64,000 bases of DNA, from NCBI RefSeq assembly GCF_001902635.1, contig NZ_MJAO01000015.1, positions 62,001 through 126,000 of the forward strand, read 5' to 3'. Source of the stretch: Serratia marcescens (lineage in GTDB: Bacteria; Pseudomonadota; Gammaproteobacteria; Enterobacterales; Enterobacteriaceae). The position numbers were made by a program, and so were the translations under genes. Under the pieces are notes generated by a model that saw only the letters and a list, made by a program, of their open reading frames with translations, searched no databases and was not told the DNA's origin. This document shows, in pieces, positions 8,288 to 19,196 of this stretch (position 1 is the first letter of the stretch; each line of letters starts with the position of its first letter).

Positions 8288-9730
8288 TCAGCTGGAGCAG
8301 GAAATCTCCAGATGTTTGCCCCAGTCCGGCGGCAGCGCGGCGAGATCGTCATACTCCGGCGCATCGTCGAACGGCCGCAGCAAGGCCTGATGCAACCGCT
8401 GCAAACGGCCGACGTCGTCTTTCTCCGCATCTTCAATCGCCTGCTGCGCCAGATAATTGCGCAGAACCAGGCGCGGGTTCACTGCCTTCATCGCCCGTTG
8501 CCGCTCCGCATCGCTCACCTGCTCCTGCTGCAAACGCTGACGATACTGCTGATACCAGGCATCAAACGCCGCGCGATCGATAAACTCGTCCCGCAGCGGC
8601 GACTGCGCCTGTTGCTGCTCGGTTGCGCTCAACAGGCGGAACGTACGGGTGTAATCCCGCCCTTCCTGTGCCATCAGGCGCAACAGACCGGTGAGCAGGT
8701 CATTATCCTGCGCCGTCGGCGTGAAGAAGCCGAGTTTGGCGCGCATCTGTTCGCCGTAGGCGCGCATCAGCGCCGGTTCATACGCCGCCAGCGCCTGCTG
8801 CAACTGTTCGGTGGTCATCAACCCCGACAGGGTTTGCGCCAGACGATGCAGGTTCCACAACGCCACCGCCGGCTGATTGTCGAAGGCGTAACGCCCCTGA
8901 TGATCGGAGTGATTGCAGATATAGCCGGGTTGGTAGTCGTCAAGGAAACCGTAGGGGCCGTAATCGATGGTGATGCCGAGGATCGACATGTTGTCGGTGT
9001 TCATCACGCCGTGGGCGAAACCGACGGTTTGCCAACGGGCGATCAGACGCGCCGTGCGTTCGACCACGTCGGTGAACCACAAAACATAGCGCTCAGCCTG
9101 ATCGTCTAACTGCGGCCAGTGGCGGGCGATGACGAAATCCGCCAGCTGCCGCACCTGTTCCTGCTGTTGGCGATAGTAAAAGTGTTCGAAGTGGCCGAAG
9201 CGTACATGGCTTTCCGCCACCCGCAGCAGCATCGCGCCGCGCTCCGGCTGTTCGCGGAAGACCGGCTGCCGGCTGGTGACAATAGTCAGCGCCCGGGTGG
9301 TGGGGATCCCCAAATGGTGCATCGCTTCAGAGGCCAGAAACTCGCGGATCACCGAACGCAGCACCGCGCGGCCATCCCCCATGCGCGAATACGGCGTCAG
9401 CCCGGCGCCCTTCAGGTGCCAGTCGCGATGGCTGCCGTCCGCCAGGACCTGCTCGCCGAGCAGAATACCACGGCCATCGCCTAGCTGCCCGGCCCAAACG
9501 CCGAACTGGTGGCCGCTGTACACCTGCGCCAGCGGCTGCATGCCCGGCAGCAGCGTTTCTCCCGCCCAAATCGGGGTTTTATCCTGCGTAAACCAGCTTT
9601 CATCCAGCCCCAGCTCACGCGCCAGCGGCTCGCTGTGATACAGCAGGCGCGCATCCTTGAGCGGCGTCGGGTTCAAGGCGGTGTAGAAACCGGGTAACTG
9701 TTGGTAGTAAGCGTTATCGAACTGCGGCAT
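8288..9730 (-). CDS. selO: Protein adenylyltransferase SelO (YdiU)
   Basis: A 480-residue SelO-family pseudokinase. Members transfer AMP from ATP to Ser, Thr or Tyr of target proteins and take part in oxidative stress responses. Family stretches seen are [18 protein letters not shown] near residue 70, [21 protein letters not shown] near 110, and [25 protein letters not shown] near 245, which supplies metal and nucleotide contacts. The C-terminus is SCSS; eukaryotic forms have selenocysteine near here and bacterial forms a cysteine. The length matches E. coli YdiU. It converges with hemV, and the mobile element now separates them. Confidence 0.93.
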   Translation of the reverse strand: MPQFDNAYYQQLPGFYTALNPTPLKDARLLYHSEPLARELGLDESWFTQDKTPIWAGETLLPGMQPLAQVYSGHQFGVWAGQLGDGRGILLGEQVLADGSHRDWHLKGAGLTPYSRMGDGRAVLRSVIREFLASEAMHHLGIPTTRALTIVTSRQPVFREQPERGAMLLRVAESHVRFGHFEHFYYRQQQEQVRQLADFVIARHWPQLDDQAERYVLWFTDVVERTARLIARWQTVGFAHGVMNTDNMSILGITIDYGPYGFLDDYQPGYICNHSDHQGRYAFDNQPAVALWNLHRLAQTLSGLMTTEQLQQALAAYEPALMRAYGEQMRAKLGFFTPTAQDNDLLTGLLRLMAQEGRDYTRTFRLLSATEQQQAQSPLRDEFIDRAAFDAWYQQYRQRLQQEQVSDAERQRAMKAVNPRLVLRNYLAQQAIEDAEKDDVGRLQRLHQALLRPFDDAPEYDDLAALPPDWGKHLEISCSS

Positions 9731-9988
9731 AGGCCCTCCGTTTCAGCGTAGTGTAGAGCCTGTGCGGACGGATTAACACCGAAGGAATGCAGGGAGAACG
9801 CATCCGCCTGTCGCCAGGACGGATGCGGGAGGTATCGCGTTTTCGTCATGCGGGGTAAACGCGGTTTCATGCGGGCCGATAAACATTTTTATCAGCGAGA
9901 AACGACGGTGAATAACGGTAACGGAATCACGGCAAACATCACCCCGTCCATTATTTACCCCATTGTGTGTAGTTTTTTATATCACTTC

Positions 9989-10720
9989 TTAATTATTGAA
10001 CTCGCTGGGCGTTGCCAGCAAACTTTGCAGATTATCCACACCAACGCTGGGCCATAAAAAACCTTGCAGGCCTAAAACACCGGCGTATCTGAGTTTATTA
10101 AAATACTCTTTTTTCTCTATTCCTCCGACGATCACGCCTTTACACAACAGGTTGATATTCTTTAACAACGAGTCGATGACTACGTCATACCCCTGATGGG
10201 TAAACAACTGCCAGTAAAAACGCTTGTCTATCTTTACATAGTCGAACAAACCATCATACAACGCGGTCAGCGTCGCTTTACCTGACCCGAAATCATCGAG
10301 CCACAGCGTAAACATTTCGCTTAATCGACGCACGCTCGGGTTGTTCTTCCCGGCCGAAAGATTCGGAAAACTCTCACTCATTTCAAATGCAATAAAAGGA
10401 TATTGCCTGATCCATTCACACAGTGCCGGATCGGAAAGAATAAGCTCGACGATGGTTTCTTCAATATTGATGGTCAACTGCACACTGTTACCGGTAAACC
10501 AGGCCGCGTGCCGCTCCGCAAGTTTCAATTGCTCATTAAATAACTCAATCCTTTGTTCGGGGGCCAATAAATTAATCCCAATTTCGGCCGGCATGACCAA
10601 ATCACCGTCAAGACTGTTGAAACGGCTCAACATCTCCACCGCCAACAGCCCACCCTCCATTGAGTAAACAGGTTGAAAAACATAGCTACTAATAAAGTCA
10701 GCTTCGAGTTGGATGTTCAT
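9989..10720 (-). CDS. EAL-domain protein, YdiV-like
   Basis: A 243-residue single-domain EAL protein in the chromosomal place of E. coli ydiV (rflP), between ydiU and nlpC. YdiV binds FlhD and represses flagellar genes without degrading c-di-GMP. Here the signature triplet is E-M-L (residues 29-31) instead of E-A-L. Yet many positions used for metal and catalysis in active enzymes appear kept: INIE, EMSES, DDFGSG, VKIDK and GLQGF. It has no membrane segment and no GGDEF partner. Whether it is an active phosphodiesterase or only an anti-FlhDC factor cannot be told from sequence. The upstream DNA is AT-rich. Confidence 0.75.
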   Translation of the reverse strand: MNIQLEADFISSYVFQPVYSMEGGLLAVEMLSRFNSLDGDLVMPAEIGINLLAPEQRIELFNEQLKLAERHAAWFTGNSVQLTINIEETIVELILSDPALCEWIRQYPFIAFEMSESFPNLSAGKNNPSVRRLSEMFTLWLDDFGSGKATLTALYDGLFDYVKIDKRFYWQLFTHQGYDVVIDSLLKNINLLCKGVIVGGIEKKEYFNKLRYAGVLGLQGFLWPSVGVDNLQSLLATPSEFNN

Positions 10721-11183
10721 TTTAATGCCACAGGATGAATGGCTAGCGTATCATCGTATATCAATATATTTTATCGATCAATCCTTCTGGGATTAATCGG
10801 AAATATCAATGTAAATGCCCATGAAATATCATTTAATTGATAGATTAAAGCTATACGACAATCGCGAAAGGCGCAAAGAAAAGCAGCCGAACTTATGCCA
10901 GATTTCTCGGCCAACGCGTTTTGGAAAAAGATATTTGGCTTAAGTGGAATGGATGAGGGCGTAAATTTGACTTATCTCCTTTGTTTTAATTAAGAAAAAT
11001 CTTAAATAAAGTAAAATAATCTTTCCGTCGTAACGCCGATTTTTCCTACCGTTAACGATGACTGATTAAATTTAATAACGCATCAATTCACCCCGCTATT
11101 CGCGGCATTGAAAATGTAAAAAAGTGCCCAGCTTGATTTTCAGGAAATCTGCGCTACGCGCCTTTCAACGGGGCTTTAGGCAT
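10721..11183. other. AT-rich intergenic region
   Basis: About 460 bases between the EAL gene start and the lplA terminator, much richer in A and T than the genes around it. It must hold the promoter of the EAL gene (reading left). One 32-codon frame (10895-10993, plus strand) has no convincing ribosome site and is not called. No repeat or RNA gene was recognised. Confidence 0.5.
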
Positions 11184-11208
11184 AAAAAGGGATGAGCGCG
11201 CTCATCCC
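11184..11208 (-). terminator. Terminator of lplA
   Basis: A perfect 20-bp palindrome (GGGATGAGCG / CGCTCATCCC) lies 17 bases after the lplA stop. On the minus strand it is followed by five T. Confidence 0.75.
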
Positions 11209-11225
11209 TCCACCGCGGCGGCCGG

Positions 11226-12239
11226 CTAGCGGATCGTTTCGCTCAGCCATTGCCGCAGCTCGGTCAACTCGGCCATTTGTTGCGGATAGTCCGCCATCAG
11301 ACGGTCGCAGCAGGCGGCAACGGTCTCGCTGCGGTAGGCGCAGCCCGCCAGCACTTCTGCCAACCGCTGCAACGGGGCGGGATTCAGACTGTCGGTAAAC
11401 ACCTGCGCGCGAACAATCGTTCCTTTCTCCACATCGAAGAACAGGTCCACGCCGCCCCAGGCGAAACGTTCGTTAAGCAGATGGCTGAACGCCGGCGCCT
11501 TGCCGAAATTCCATTCCCAGCTGCTCTGCTTGGCAAACTGCGCGGCAAAATCGGGCAGATCGGGAAACACGTCCGGCGATATGATCTCCGGTTCGGCCGT
11601 CTCGCCATAGTGAGCGAAGAAGGCCTGTACAATCGCCTCGCACACCTGTTCATGGCTGATGCCCGGCAGAAACTCCGCCAGATTGGCGACGCGCGAACGT
11701 ACCGAAGTAATGCCCTTGGCCTGCAGTTTTTTAGGATCCGGGTTGAGATAGTCCGCCAGCCGCTCCAAATTGGCGTTCAGCAGCAGCGTGCCGTGATGAA
11801 AACCGCGATCCTGCGTTTCGCGATAGGCTGAACCGGATATTTTGCGCAATCCGTCGGCGGTTTCCATCACCAGATCGTTGCGCCCCGAGGCACCGGCCGT
11901 CACGCCCAACTGCCGCAGCGCCTGTAGAATGATGTCGGTCGAGACGGTTTTGTCGTAACCCGGTTTGCCGGCCATAAAGGTGAAACAGGTATTGCCCAGG
12001 TCGTGAAACACCGCCCCGCCGCCGCTGCTGCGCCGCGCCAGCCGAATGCCATCCAGCTCCATGCGCCGGGTATTGCACTCTTTCCAGGGGTTCTGCGACT
12101 GGCCAATGACCACCGTTTCGGCATTACGCCACAGGAAAAGGATTTTTTGCGTGGTCATTTCACGGAAGATGCACTCTTCCACCGCGAGATTGAACCAGGG
12201 GTCGTAGGAGTCGGAGATAAGTAAACGCAGGCTGTTCAT
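11226..12239 (-). CDS. lplA: Lipoate-protein ligase A
   Basis: A 337-residue cytoplasmic enzyme that activates free lipoate with ATP and attaches it to lipoyl domains of 2-oxoacid dehydrogenases and the glycine cleavage H protein. Hallmark stretches are [20 protein letters not shown] (lipoate loop), [15 protein letters not shown] with the catalytic Lys, and [10 protein letters not shown]. The large N-terminal domain is followed by the small C-terminal domain (from about residue 245). The start chosen is the ATG giving [19 protein letters not shown], which matches E. coli LplA. An ATG seven codons upstream would add an unmatched tail. It lies between the EAL gene and nlpC, unlike in E. coli. 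Confidence 0.93.
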   Translation of the reverse strand: MNSLRLLISDSYDPWFNLAVEECIFREMTTQKILFLWRNAETVVIGQSQNPWKECNTRRMELDGIRLARRSSGGGAVFHDLGNTCFTFMAGKPGYDKTVSTDIILQALRQLGVTAGASGRNDLVMETADGLRKISGSAYRETQDRGFHHGTLLLNANLERLADYLNPDPKKLQAKGITSVRSRVANLAEFLPGISHEQVCEAIVQAFFAHYGETAEPEIISPDVFPDLPDFAAQFAKQSSWEWNFGKAPAFSHLLNERFAWGGVDLFFDVEKGTIVRAQVFTDSLNPAPLQRLAEVLAGCAYRSETVAACCDRLMADYPQQMAELTELRQWLSETIR

Positions 12240-12299
12240 GGCAGACACCGTTTTAAACACGTGATGCCGCCATGATACACCAAATTCAACGGGTTAAGA

Positions 12300-12758
12300 C
12301 TAAATGCGCCGCGCCTGCCAGTACACCCGTTTCCAATAGACGTTATCGAGCGAGGAGCGGATCACCCCTCGGCTGGTCGATGCGTGGATAAATTGGTCGT
12401 TGGTATCGTAAATGCCGACGTGCAGACCGTTCTCACCGCCGCCGGTTTTGAAAAATACCAGATCGCCCGGCATCAGCTCATCGCGTGATACCTTGGTACC
12501 CAGCGAAGTTTGTTCTTCGGTCGAGCGCGGCAGCTGCATGTCGAAGCGGTCGCGGAACGTGCGGTAGACAAAGCCGGAGCAATCTACACCGCCGCGATCC
12601 AGGCCGCCGTAGCGGTATGGCGTGCCGTACCACTGGCGCAGTTGCTCATTGAGCTGGGCCACCACCACGATCGAATCCGCCAGACGGCCGCTGGGCGGCG
12701 GCGCATGGCTGCTGCAACCGGCGAGGATCAAACTGGCTAATAAAAACCATACACGCAT
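12300..12758 (-). CDS. nlpC: NlpC/P60 family lipoprotein
   Basis: A 152-residue outer envelope lipoprotein with a cysteine peptidase domain of the NlpC/P60 type, which cuts gamma-D-Glu-diaminopimelate bonds in peptidoglycan. The lipobox LILAGC places the lipidated Cys at residue 15. The catalytic triad is visible as VDCSGF (Cys), GLHVGIY (His) and FIHAST (His). It sits between lplA and the arn operon; in E. coli it directly precedes btuD, so the arn operon has been inserted (or lost) at this point. Confidence 0.92.
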   Translation of the reverse strand: MRVWFLLASLILAGCSSHAPPPSGRLADSIVVVAQLNEQLRQWYGTPYRYGGLDRGGVDCSGFVYRTFRDRFDMQLPRSTEEQTSLGTKVSRDELMPGDLVFFKTGGGENGLHVGIYDTNDQFIHASTSRGVIRSSLDNVYWKRVYWQARRI

Positions 12759-12872
12759 CCGTATAATATCCCTTCATTGAACACGTTGCCGTATCATGCC
12801 GTCCGGTACGCCACAACACCGCCTGCGAGGTAAAGCCGGCACCGTGTAAGGAGAGCGCTATTTGGCGTTAAT

Positions 12873-12917
12873 TTATCTCCCGCATGGGGAAAAAGGCAAG
12901 CGCCATGAGGGAGATAA
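12873..12917. other. Hairpin between nlpC and arnF
   Basis: The outer arms TTATCTCCC (12873-12881) and GGGAGATAA (12909-12917) pair perfectly, and GCATGG/CCATGA extends the stem inward. It lies just after the arnF stop on the minus strand. It could end or stabilise the arn transcript, but no long T-run follows. Confidence 0.4.
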
Positions 12918-12940
12918 TAGCAGGAGCGCCGGTTTTGACC

Positions 12941-13333
12941 CTATTCCGGCGATTTTGTGTCGGATTTGCTGTTAATCAGCCAGACGCCGAACAGAATAAA
13001 CAACGTGCCCAATGTTTTCAGCAGCGTAGCGGATTCGTTGAACCACGGCAGTATCACCGCCGCTAAATAGACCAGCGCATAGCTGACGCTGAGCAGAGGA
13101 TAAGCGCGATTTAACGGTAGGTGGCGCAGCGCGAAGAACCAACACAGCATCGACAGCGCATAGCCGAAGATGCCGCAGCCCACCGCCAGCAGCGGTAGCC
13201 AGTAATCGGCGATCAGTGCCAACGAGACATCGGCGAACGACATCAGTGGGATTTGCACCATGCCCCACTTCATCAGCAACTGCGCCAGCGTCACCAACAG
13301 TACGCTGGCGGCGCCCCAGGCATAGCCCCTCAT
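12941..13333 (-). CDS. arnF: Ara4N-phosphoundecaprenol flippase subunit ArnF
   Basis: A 130-residue inner membrane protein of the small multidrug resistance-like fold with four hydrophobic helices. With ArnE it moves 4-amino-4-deoxy-L-arabinose-phosphoundecaprenol to the periplasmic face. Recognisable segments are [10 protein letters not shown] in helix 1 and [22 protein letters not shown]. It is the last gene of arnBCADTEF. The start [10 protein letters not shown] overlaps the arnE stop by four bases. The longer frame from 13387 would run well into arnE. Confidence 0.9.
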   Translation of the reverse strand: MRGYAWGAASVLLVTLAQLLMKWGMVQIPLMSFADVSLALIADYWLPLLAVGCGIFGYALSMLCWFFALRHLPLNRAYPLLSVSYALVYLAAVILPWFNESATLLKTLGTLFILFGVWLINSKSDTKSPE

Positions 13334-13674
13334 GAATGCACGCTCATCAGCAGGATCCCCAACATAATCGACGCCACGCCGCACCAATGGCGAGCGGTCG
13401 TCGGTTCATGAAACACCCAGCGCGCAGCCAGCGTCACCATCACGAAGTTCAGACTGAGCATCGGATAGGCCAGGCTGAGCGGCAAGCGCTGCAGCACATA
13501 GAGCCACACCGCCATGCCCAGCCCCAACAGCAGCACCGCCAACCCCAGCCAACGCAGCGTCTTCTTCAACCGCGCCTCGTCCGACCGTTCCCAACAATGC
13601 GCCGCCTGTTTTTGGCACAGCTGCCCACCACAGGTGAGCAGACTGACCACAATCACCAACAGAAAACCGATCAT
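13330..13674 (-). CDS. arnE: Ara4N-phosphoundecaprenol flippase subunit ArnE
   Basis: A 114-residue four-helix membrane protein and partner of ArnF in the Ara4N flippase. The family features [13 protein letters not shown] in helix 1 and [18 protein letters not shown] in the third segment parallel the matching region of ArnF, showing the two are paralogues. Its start overlaps the arnT stop (ATGA type) and its end overlaps arnF, so arnT-E-F are translationally coupled. Confidence 0.9.
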   Translation of the reverse strand: MIGFLLVIVVSLLTCGGQLCQKQAAHCWERSDEARLKKTLRWLGLAVLLLGLGMAVWLYVLQRLPLSLAYPMLSLNFVMVTLAARWVFHEPTTARHWCGVASIMLGILLMSVHS

Positions 13675-15335
13675 GGCTGCTGTTTATACCACATCAGCAC
13701 CAGACGGTTCATGCGCTCTACCTTGTCCGCGGCAGGCAACTCCTGCGGCAGCGCTTCGCCACGGGACAGCTGCAACACCAGCGACACATTCCCCTGCTTG
13801 CGCGCCTGAGCCAGCCACTGCGGGAAGTCAGCGTCGCTGATCAAATGCCCCTTGGCATCCGGATACTCCAGACCATAGGCAACTTCGCCTTTCTGGCTGA
13901 ACATCAGCACATCACTGCGCTTCAGCTCCCAGGCCAGGCCGGCCGCCACCCCGACGCTGTCGGTCAGCACGTAACGGCTGTCGCCCAGTTCGGCCATATT
14001 CACACGCGCGAAGTTCTGCGGCAGTTTGGAATCCGTCACCTGTTGCGGGATGGCGTAACCGATCACCAGGCACAGCAGCACCGGACAAGCCGCCGCCCAG
14101 CGCCACTGGCGGCCGTTATCGCGGGCGGAGACCAGTGCGAACAGCAGCCAGCCGCCGAAGGCGACCAGGCCGAGCACCACCTTCGGCCACTCCTGCGCGG
14201 TAAACAGATGCGCTTTCGGCAGCAGACCGGAGCTCAATACCACCAGCGCCACGATGCCGATCAGCCCGAACAGGCCGTTCAGCCAGGCGTTGGCCTTGAA
14301 CAGTTTGGCGCGCAGCGTGGCGGCGTAGTCTTCCGCATAGGCGGTCATCAGCAACGCCAGCGGCGCCATGCACGGCAGAATATAGGTCGGCAGCTTGCCT
14401 TTGGCGATGCTGAAGAAGATCAACGGCATCATCGCCCAGCTCAACAGGAAGAACAGCTCCGGGCGTTGCACGCGTTCACGCCAACCTTTGAGCAGCGCGC
14501 CGGGCAGCAGCGCCAGCCACGGCAGCACCGCCCCCAACAGAATCGGCAGGTAATACCAGAACGGCGCCTTGTGCTGGGCGTTATCTTCGGCAAATCGCTG
14601 AATATGCTCGACCCAGAAGAAGTAATTCCAGTAGTCGGGTTCGCGTTGCGCGATCGCCAGCGCCCACGGCAGGCTGAGCAGCGTGGCGGTCACAATCGCC
14701 ACCGGGCCGTAGAACAGCAAATCCTTGATCCGACGTTGTTGGATGGCGATCGGGAGCACCGCAATCACCGGCACCGCCAGCGCCAGAAAACCTTTGGTCA
14801 TAAAGCCCATGCCGCAGGCCAGTCCCAGCAGCGCGTAAGCACCCAGTTTGCCTTTGACCGAGGAGGCTTTTAGCGTCAGGTAATAGCTGACCATCGCCGC
14901 CGCCAGCCACAGCGAGATCATCGGATCGAGCACGCTGTAAGTACCGATGCTGAACACCAATACCATCGACAGGAACATCAGCGTCGCCAGGCTGGCGCGG
15001 CGCGCATTGCGCCACATCAACATCGCCAGCGCGAACACCAGCAGTGCGGTCATACCGGTGCTGAACACCGAGCCGAAACGCACTGCGAAGTTATTTTCGC
15101 CGAACAGCCATTGGCTGATGTTATTGAACCAGTAGCCCGCCACCGGCTTTTCGAAGTAGCGCAGCCCCAGCAGGTGCGGCACGACCCAATCGCCGCGTTG
15201 CAGCATTTCACGGCTAATCTCGGCATAACGCGTCTCATCCGGCTGCCACAGCAGGCGACCGTTAAGCGGGATCAGGTAAACCAGAGCAAAAAAAATGGCC
15301 AGCAGAATGGCCCAGGATCCTTTTAGCGCCTTCAT
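13671..15335 (-). CDS. arnT: Lipid A Ara4N transferase ArnT
   Basis: A 554-residue GT-C glycosyltransferase of the inner membrane that moves Ara4N from undecaprenyl phosphate to lipid A phosphates, lowering polymyxin binding. It has a dozen hydrophobic segments and a soluble periplasmic C-terminal part. [16 protein letters not shown] carries the Asp-Glu motif of the first periplasmic loop, and [10 protein letters not shown] and [11 protein letters not shown] are family landmarks. The ATG giving [13 protein letters not shown] overlaps the arnD stop. Twelve upstream codons in frame lie inside arnD and are excluded. Confidence 0.93.
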   Translation of the reverse strand: MKALKGSWAILLAIFFALVYLIPLNGRLLWQPDETRYAEISREMLQRGDWVVPHLLGLRYFEKPVAGYWFNNISQWLFGENNFAVRFGSVFSTGMTALLVFALAMLMWRNARRASLATLMFLSMVLVFSIGTYSVLDPMISLWLAAAMVSYYLTLKASSVKGKLGAYALLGLACGMGFMTKGFLALAVPVIAVLPIAIQQRRIKDLLFYGPVAIVTATLLSLPWALAIAQREPDYWNYFFWVEHIQRFAEDNAQHKAPFWYYLPILLGAVLPWLALLPGALLKGWRERVQRPELFFLLSWAMMPLIFFSIAKGKLPTYILPCMAPLALLMTAYAEDYAATLRAKLFKANAWLNGLFGLIGIVALVVLSSGLLPKAHLFTAQEWPKVVLGLVAFGGWLLFALVSARDNGRQWRWAAACPVLLCLVIGYAIPQQVTDSKLPQNFARVNMAELGDSRYVLTDSVGVAAGLAWELKRSDVLMFSQKGEVAYGLEYPDAKGHLISDADFPQWLAQARKQGNVSLVLQLSRGEALPQELPAADKVERMNRLVLMWYKQQP

Positions 15336-16237
15336 GTAACGTCCTTCACATCGGTTTGACAGCCCAGCCAACCTTCGCGGCCAGGGAAAGGAGCACGCTT
15401 GATGCGGCCCAACGGCAGTGACGCCAAATCTTGCGGTAACAGCGCGCTCAACGGGCAGAATTCGATGCCCTGCTGTTGCGCGCGTTGTAATAACTGTTCA
15501 AACATCGCCGCCTGCGACATACCTTCCACTTCGGTGTGAATGGTATACACCGGTACGCCGCGATCGTTCTCGATGGCGCGCAGAATATAGTCGTTGAAAT
15601 CGGCCATGCTGACTTCGCTGCCGATCACTTCGTCGAAGGTGGGCAGCGTCACCGGGATCTGCACCGTGCCATGACGCCCGTCGCTCAGCACCGGCCGGAA
15701 CGGATGGGTGCCGCGGCAATCGCTGTTGTAATGGAAACCGAAGCGCTGCTTGACTTCCAGCACGCGCGTATCAGCGCGCCAGCCCGCCACGGCGGAACAT
15801 TTGACCGGCTGCCCGGTGCAGGCGCTCAGGGCATCGACGCCCAGCTGCACCTGTTCGGTCAGTTGCGCCTCGCTCCACTTGCCGACCTTGGCCTGCCACC
15901 CCTGGTGATCCCAGGCGTGCAGCCCGACTTCATGGCCGGCTTCGGCGGTGCGCTTCATCAACGGCCCCAAGGCGCGCGAGATGTTGCGCCCCGGCCAGGC
16001 GGTGCCGGCCAGCAGAATGTCCATGCCGTACAGCGAAGCGGCGTTCGAGCGCAGCATTTTCCACAGAAATTTCGGACGCAAAAGGCGCCAAAGATGGCGC
16101 CCCATGTTGTCCGGTCCCACGCTGAAGAAGAAGCTGGCCTGAATGTCGTACTTTTCAAACAGGTCCAGCAACTGCGGCACCCCTTCACGGGTGCCGCTGA
16201 AGGTATCTACATCAACCCGCAGACCGACTTTCTTCAT
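15332..16237 (-). CDS. arnD: Ara4FN-undecaprenol-phosphate deformylase ArnD
   Basis: A 301-residue polysaccharide-deacetylase-type enzyme that removes the formyl group from Ara4FN-phosphoundecaprenol, making the pathway irreversible. The N-terminus [14 protein letters not shown] supplies the Asp pair of the NodB domain. [15 protein letters not shown] gives the metal-binding His-x-x-x-His, and YTIHTEVEG lies in the last motif. It overlaps arnA at the start and arnT at the stop. Confidence 0.92.
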   Translation of the reverse strand: MKKVGLRVDVDTFSGTREGVPQLLDLFEKYDIQASFFFSVGPDNMGRHLWRLLRPKFLWKMLRSNAASLYGMDILLAGTAWPGRNISRALGPLMKRTAEAGHEVGLHAWDHQGWQAKVGKWSEAQLTEQVQLGVDALSACTGQPVKCSAVAGWRADTRVLEVKQRFGFHYNSDCRGTHPFRPVLSDGRHGTVQIPVTLPTFDEVIGSEVSMADFNDYILRAIENDRGVPVYTIHTEVEGMSQAAMFEQLLQRAQQQGIEFCPLSALLPQDLASLPLGRIKRAPFPGREGWLGCQTDVKDVT

Positions 16238-18216
16238 GCATCGTTCCCTTCCTGAACGGTAGTGCGCAGGAAGTAGTCCAGCGTATCGGCGACGGTTTGC
16301 TTCATCTCGATGGTCGGCTGCCAGCCCAGCAGGCGGTGAGCGTTTTTGATGCTCGGCGTGCGGTGCTCAACGTCCTGGTAGCCTTTACCGTAGTAGCTGC
16401 TGCTCTCCACATCCTTGAAGCCGGCAAACGGCGGGAAGCGATCGCGCAGCGGGTGGTTGTTGAAGCTTTCCAGCAGCATTTCCGCCAGCTCGCGAATGCT
16501 CGCTTCGTTGGTCGGGTTACCGATGTTGACGATCTGGCCGTCGCACAGGCCGTCGCGGTTTTCGATGATGCGGAACAGCGCTTCGATACCGTCATTGATG
16601 TCGGTGAAGCAACGTTTCTGCGCGCCGCCGTCCATCAGTTTGATCGGCGAACCTTCCACCAGGTTGAGGATCAGCTGAGTGATGGCACGGGAAGAACCGA
16701 TGCGCGCGGCGTCCAGATTGTCCAGGCGTGGCCCCATCCAGTTGAACGGACGGAACAGCGTGAACTTCAGGCCTTCTTTAGCGCCGTAAGCCCAGATCAC
16801 CCGATCCAGCAGCTGTTTGGATACCGAGTAGATCCAACGCTGTTTGTTGATCGGCCCGACGATCAGACGCGAATGGTCTTCGTCGAACTCTTTGTCGTCG
16901 CACATGCCGTACACTTCAGAGGTGGACGGGAAGATGATGCGCTTGTTGTATTTCACGCAGTCGCGAACGATCTTCAGGTTCTCTTCGAAATCCAGCTCGA
17001 ACACGCGCAGCGGGTTACGGGTGTATTCGATCGGCGTCGCGATCGCCACCAGCGGCAGCACCACGTCGCATTTCTTGATGTGATACTCGATCCACTCGGA
17101 GTGGATGCTGATGTCGCCTTCCACGAAGTGGAAACGCGGGTTGTCGAGGAAGCGGCTGATGGCGTCAGAACCGATGTCCAGACCGTAAATGTCGTAGCGA
17201 TCGTCGCGCAGCAGGCGCTCGGTCAGGTGGTTACCGATGAAACCGTTGACCCCGAGGATCAGCACGCGGGTACGGCGCTTCATCACGGCGTTCGGCTTGG
17301 CGGCCAGACGCACGTCGGTGACGATGCCCATTTCCTGCGCCAGGCGGCTGCCCTGCACGTACAGACCGTTGTCGTTCTGACCGGCGACGATCTCCAGCGC
17401 GCCTTCACCGCAGGCGATGACCAGCGGCGCAGTGCTCAGCACGGTGCCCGGCTGCTTGTCGTGTTGGGTATCCACCACGCGAGAACGCCAGACGATCAGC
17501 TTGCGCTGGCCGAGGTAGCTGAACGCACCCGGGTACGGCTCGGTGACGGCGCGCACCAGGTTGTTGATCTCTTTAGCGGATTTGTGCCACAGGATCTCAC
17601 CATCCGCCGCGGTGCGGCGGCCGAAGTAGCTAGCCTGGGACTCATCCTGCTTAGTGAAGGTGGCAGTGCCGTTCTTCAGCTTTGGCAGTTGCTCTTTCAA
17701 TACCGCCTGCGCGGCTTCCAGCACTTTTTTGTGCAGCGTCAGCGCGGTGTCATTGTCGGCGATGGTCACTTTCTGCTGACCGACGATGTCGCCGGCGTCC
17801 GGGCGTTTCACCATCTTGTGCAGCGTGGCGCCGGTTTCGGTTTCGCCATTCACCAGCGCCCAATTCACCGGCGCGCGGCCACGGTAACGCGGCAGCAGAG
17901 AGCCGTGCAGGTTGAAACCGCCCTGCGGCGCCAGCGACAGGATCTCGTCGCTCAGCATGTGGCGGTAGTAGAACGAGAAGATCACGTCCGGCTGCAGTTC
18001 GCGAATGCGGTCAACCCACAGCGGGTGGTTCACGTCTTCCGGTGCGTAGACCGGCAGATCCAATTCGGCGCCCAAACGGGCCACGGAGGAGAAGAAGTTG
18101 TTCTCACCAGGGTCGTCGGTGTGCGTGAATACGGCTTGCACATCATAACCCGCCTCAGTCAGCGCTTTCAGACCTGCGCAGCCAATATCATGGTAAGCAA
18201 ATACAATAGCTTTCAT
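16234..18216 (-). CDS. arnA: Bifunctional UDP-GlcA decarboxylase / UDP-Ara4N formyltransferase ArnA
   Basis: A 660-residue two-domain enzyme. The C-terminal dehydrogenase domain, from about residue 314 ([15 protein letters not shown], an NAD-binding GxxGxxG), oxidises and decarboxylates UDP-glucuronate. It carries STSEVYG and the Tyr-x-x-x-Lys pair as YSVSKQ. The N-terminal domain (1-300) formylates UDP-Ara4[18 protein letters not shown] holds the catalytic His and PDAGD the Asp. Two adjacent in-frame ATGs exist; the second (18216, [10 protein letters not shown]) matches the family, while the first (18219) would overlap the arnC stop by four bases. It overlaps arnD downstream. Confidence 0.94.
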   Translation of the reverse strand: MKAIVFAYHDIGCAGLKALTEAGYDVQAVFTHTDDPGENNFFSSVARLGAELDLPVYAPEDVNHPLWVDRIRELQPDVIFSFYYRHMLSDEILSLAPQGGFNLHGSLLPRYRGRAPVNWALVNGETETGATLHKMVKRPDAGDIVGQQKVTIADNDTALTLHKKVLEAAQAVLKEQLPKLKNGTATFTKQDESQASYFGRRTAADGEILWHKSAKEINNLVRAVTEPYPGAFSYLGQRKLIVWRSRVVDTQHDKQPGTVLSTAPLVIACGEGALEIVAGQNDNGLYVQGSRLAQEMGIVTDVRLAAKPNAVMKRRTRVLILGVNGFIGNHLTERLLRDDRYDIYGLDIGSDAISRFLDNPRFHFVEGDISIHSEWIEYHIKKCDVVLPLVAIATPIEYTRNPLRVFELDFEENLKIVRDCVKYNKRIIFPSTSEVYGMCDDKEFDEDHSRLIVGPINKQRWIYSVSKQLLDRVIWAYGAKEGLKFTLFRPFNWMGPRLDNLDAARIGSSRAITQLILNLVEGSPIKLMDGGAQKRCFTDINDGIEALFRIIENRDGLCDGQIVNIGNPTNEASIRELAEMLLESFNNHPLRDRFPPFAGFKDVESSSYYGKGYQDVEHRTPSIKNAHRLLGWQPTIEMKQTVADTLDYFLRTTVQEGNDA

Positions 18217-19196
18217 CATTCTTCTTCCTGAGTATTGTGGTCCTGCTGTACGCCGACCACTTTCTGAACAAAATAGCGAGGACGCGCACGCACGTCGGTA
18301 TAGATGCGGCCGATGTATTCACCCAGCAACCCCATGCCAACAAACTGGGCGCCGATAAAGGTGAACAGTACGGCGAATAGGGTGAACACGCCGCCGGCGG
18401 CCCATTCAGGCCCCAGCAGCAGACGCAGCGCAATCAGCACCAGCGCCAGCACAAATCCGGACAGCGCCACGATGCTGCCGACCACGCTGAGCAAACGCAG
18501 CGGCGTGGTGGTCAGGCAGGTGATCAGGTCGTACATCAGGTTGATCAGCTTCATCAAGCTGTACTTGGAGTCGCCAAACTCGCGTTCTGCGTGACGAACT
18601 TCGATTTCGGTCGTGCGCCGAGCGAAGGTGTTCGCCAGAATCGGAATAAAGGTGCTGCGCTCATGGCAGTGCAGCATCGCTTCGACGATATGGCGACGGT
18701 AGGCGCGCAGCATGCAACCGTAGTCCCCCATCGACTTGCCGGTGGCGCGTTGAATCATCATGTTAATCACGCGTGAGGCGCTTTTGCGGAACCAGGAATC
18801 CTGACGGTTGGCGCGCACGGTGCCCACTACGTCGTAGCCTTCTTCCGCTACGCTGACCAGCCGAGGGATCTCCTCCGGCGGGTTCTGCAGATCGGCGTCC
18901 AGCGTAATCACCAGATCGCCGGTCACCTGGTTGAAACCGGCCATGATCGCCGAGTGCTGGCCATAGTTGCGGTTCAACAAGACGGCAATCACATGGCTGT
19001 CCGGCTTTTCCGCCGCGGCGGTCAGCATTTCAGCGGAGTTGTCGCTGCTGCCATCATCGACAAGGATGATTTCATAAGGTTGAGATAACTGCTTACAAGC
19101 GGCGGTAGTGCGCTCCAGCAACGCAGGCAGGCTTTCCTGCTCGTTGTATACCGGGATCACTACCGATACTTTTTTGATCGGTTCAACGCGAGACAC
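18216..19196 (-). CDS. arnC: Undecaprenyl-phosphate Ara4FN transferase ArnC
   Basis: A 326-residue GT2 glycosyltransferase that loads Ara4FN onto undecaprenyl phosphate at the cytoplasmic membrane face. The catalytic domain has [22 protein letters not shown] and [11 protein letters not shown]. Two C-terminal hydrophobic helices (about 235-300) end with [17 protein letters not shown]. The best start is a GTG (19196) giving (M)[12 protein letters not shown], which fits the family. It overlaps the end of arnB by 14 bases. A longer frame from 19244 lies inside arnB. Confidence 0.92.
   Translation of the reverse strand: MSRVEPIKKVSVVIPVYNEQESLPALLERTTAACKQLSQPYEIILVDDGSSDNSAEMLTAAAEKPDSHVIAVLLNRNYGQHSAIMAGFNQVTGDLVITLDADLQNPPEEIPRLVSVAEEGYDVVGTVRANRQDSWFRKSASRVINMMIQRATGKSMGDYGCMLRAYRRHIVEAMLHCHERSTFIPILANTFARRTTEIEVRHAEREFGDSKYSLMKLINLMYDLITCLTTTPLRLLSVVGSIVALSGFVLALVLIALRLLLGPEWAAGGVFTLFAVLFTFIGAQFVGMGLLGEYIGRIYTDVRARPRYFVQKVVGVQQDHNTQEEE

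Noticed and set aside
10895-10993. 32-codon frame in the AT-rich region between the EAL gene and lplA
   Set aside because: It has a plausible composition but a weak ribosome site and no recognised relative; not enough to call.
16297-18231. Long plus-strand frame opposite arnA
   Set aside because: Antisense shadow of a clear ArnA; no motif, no ribosome site.
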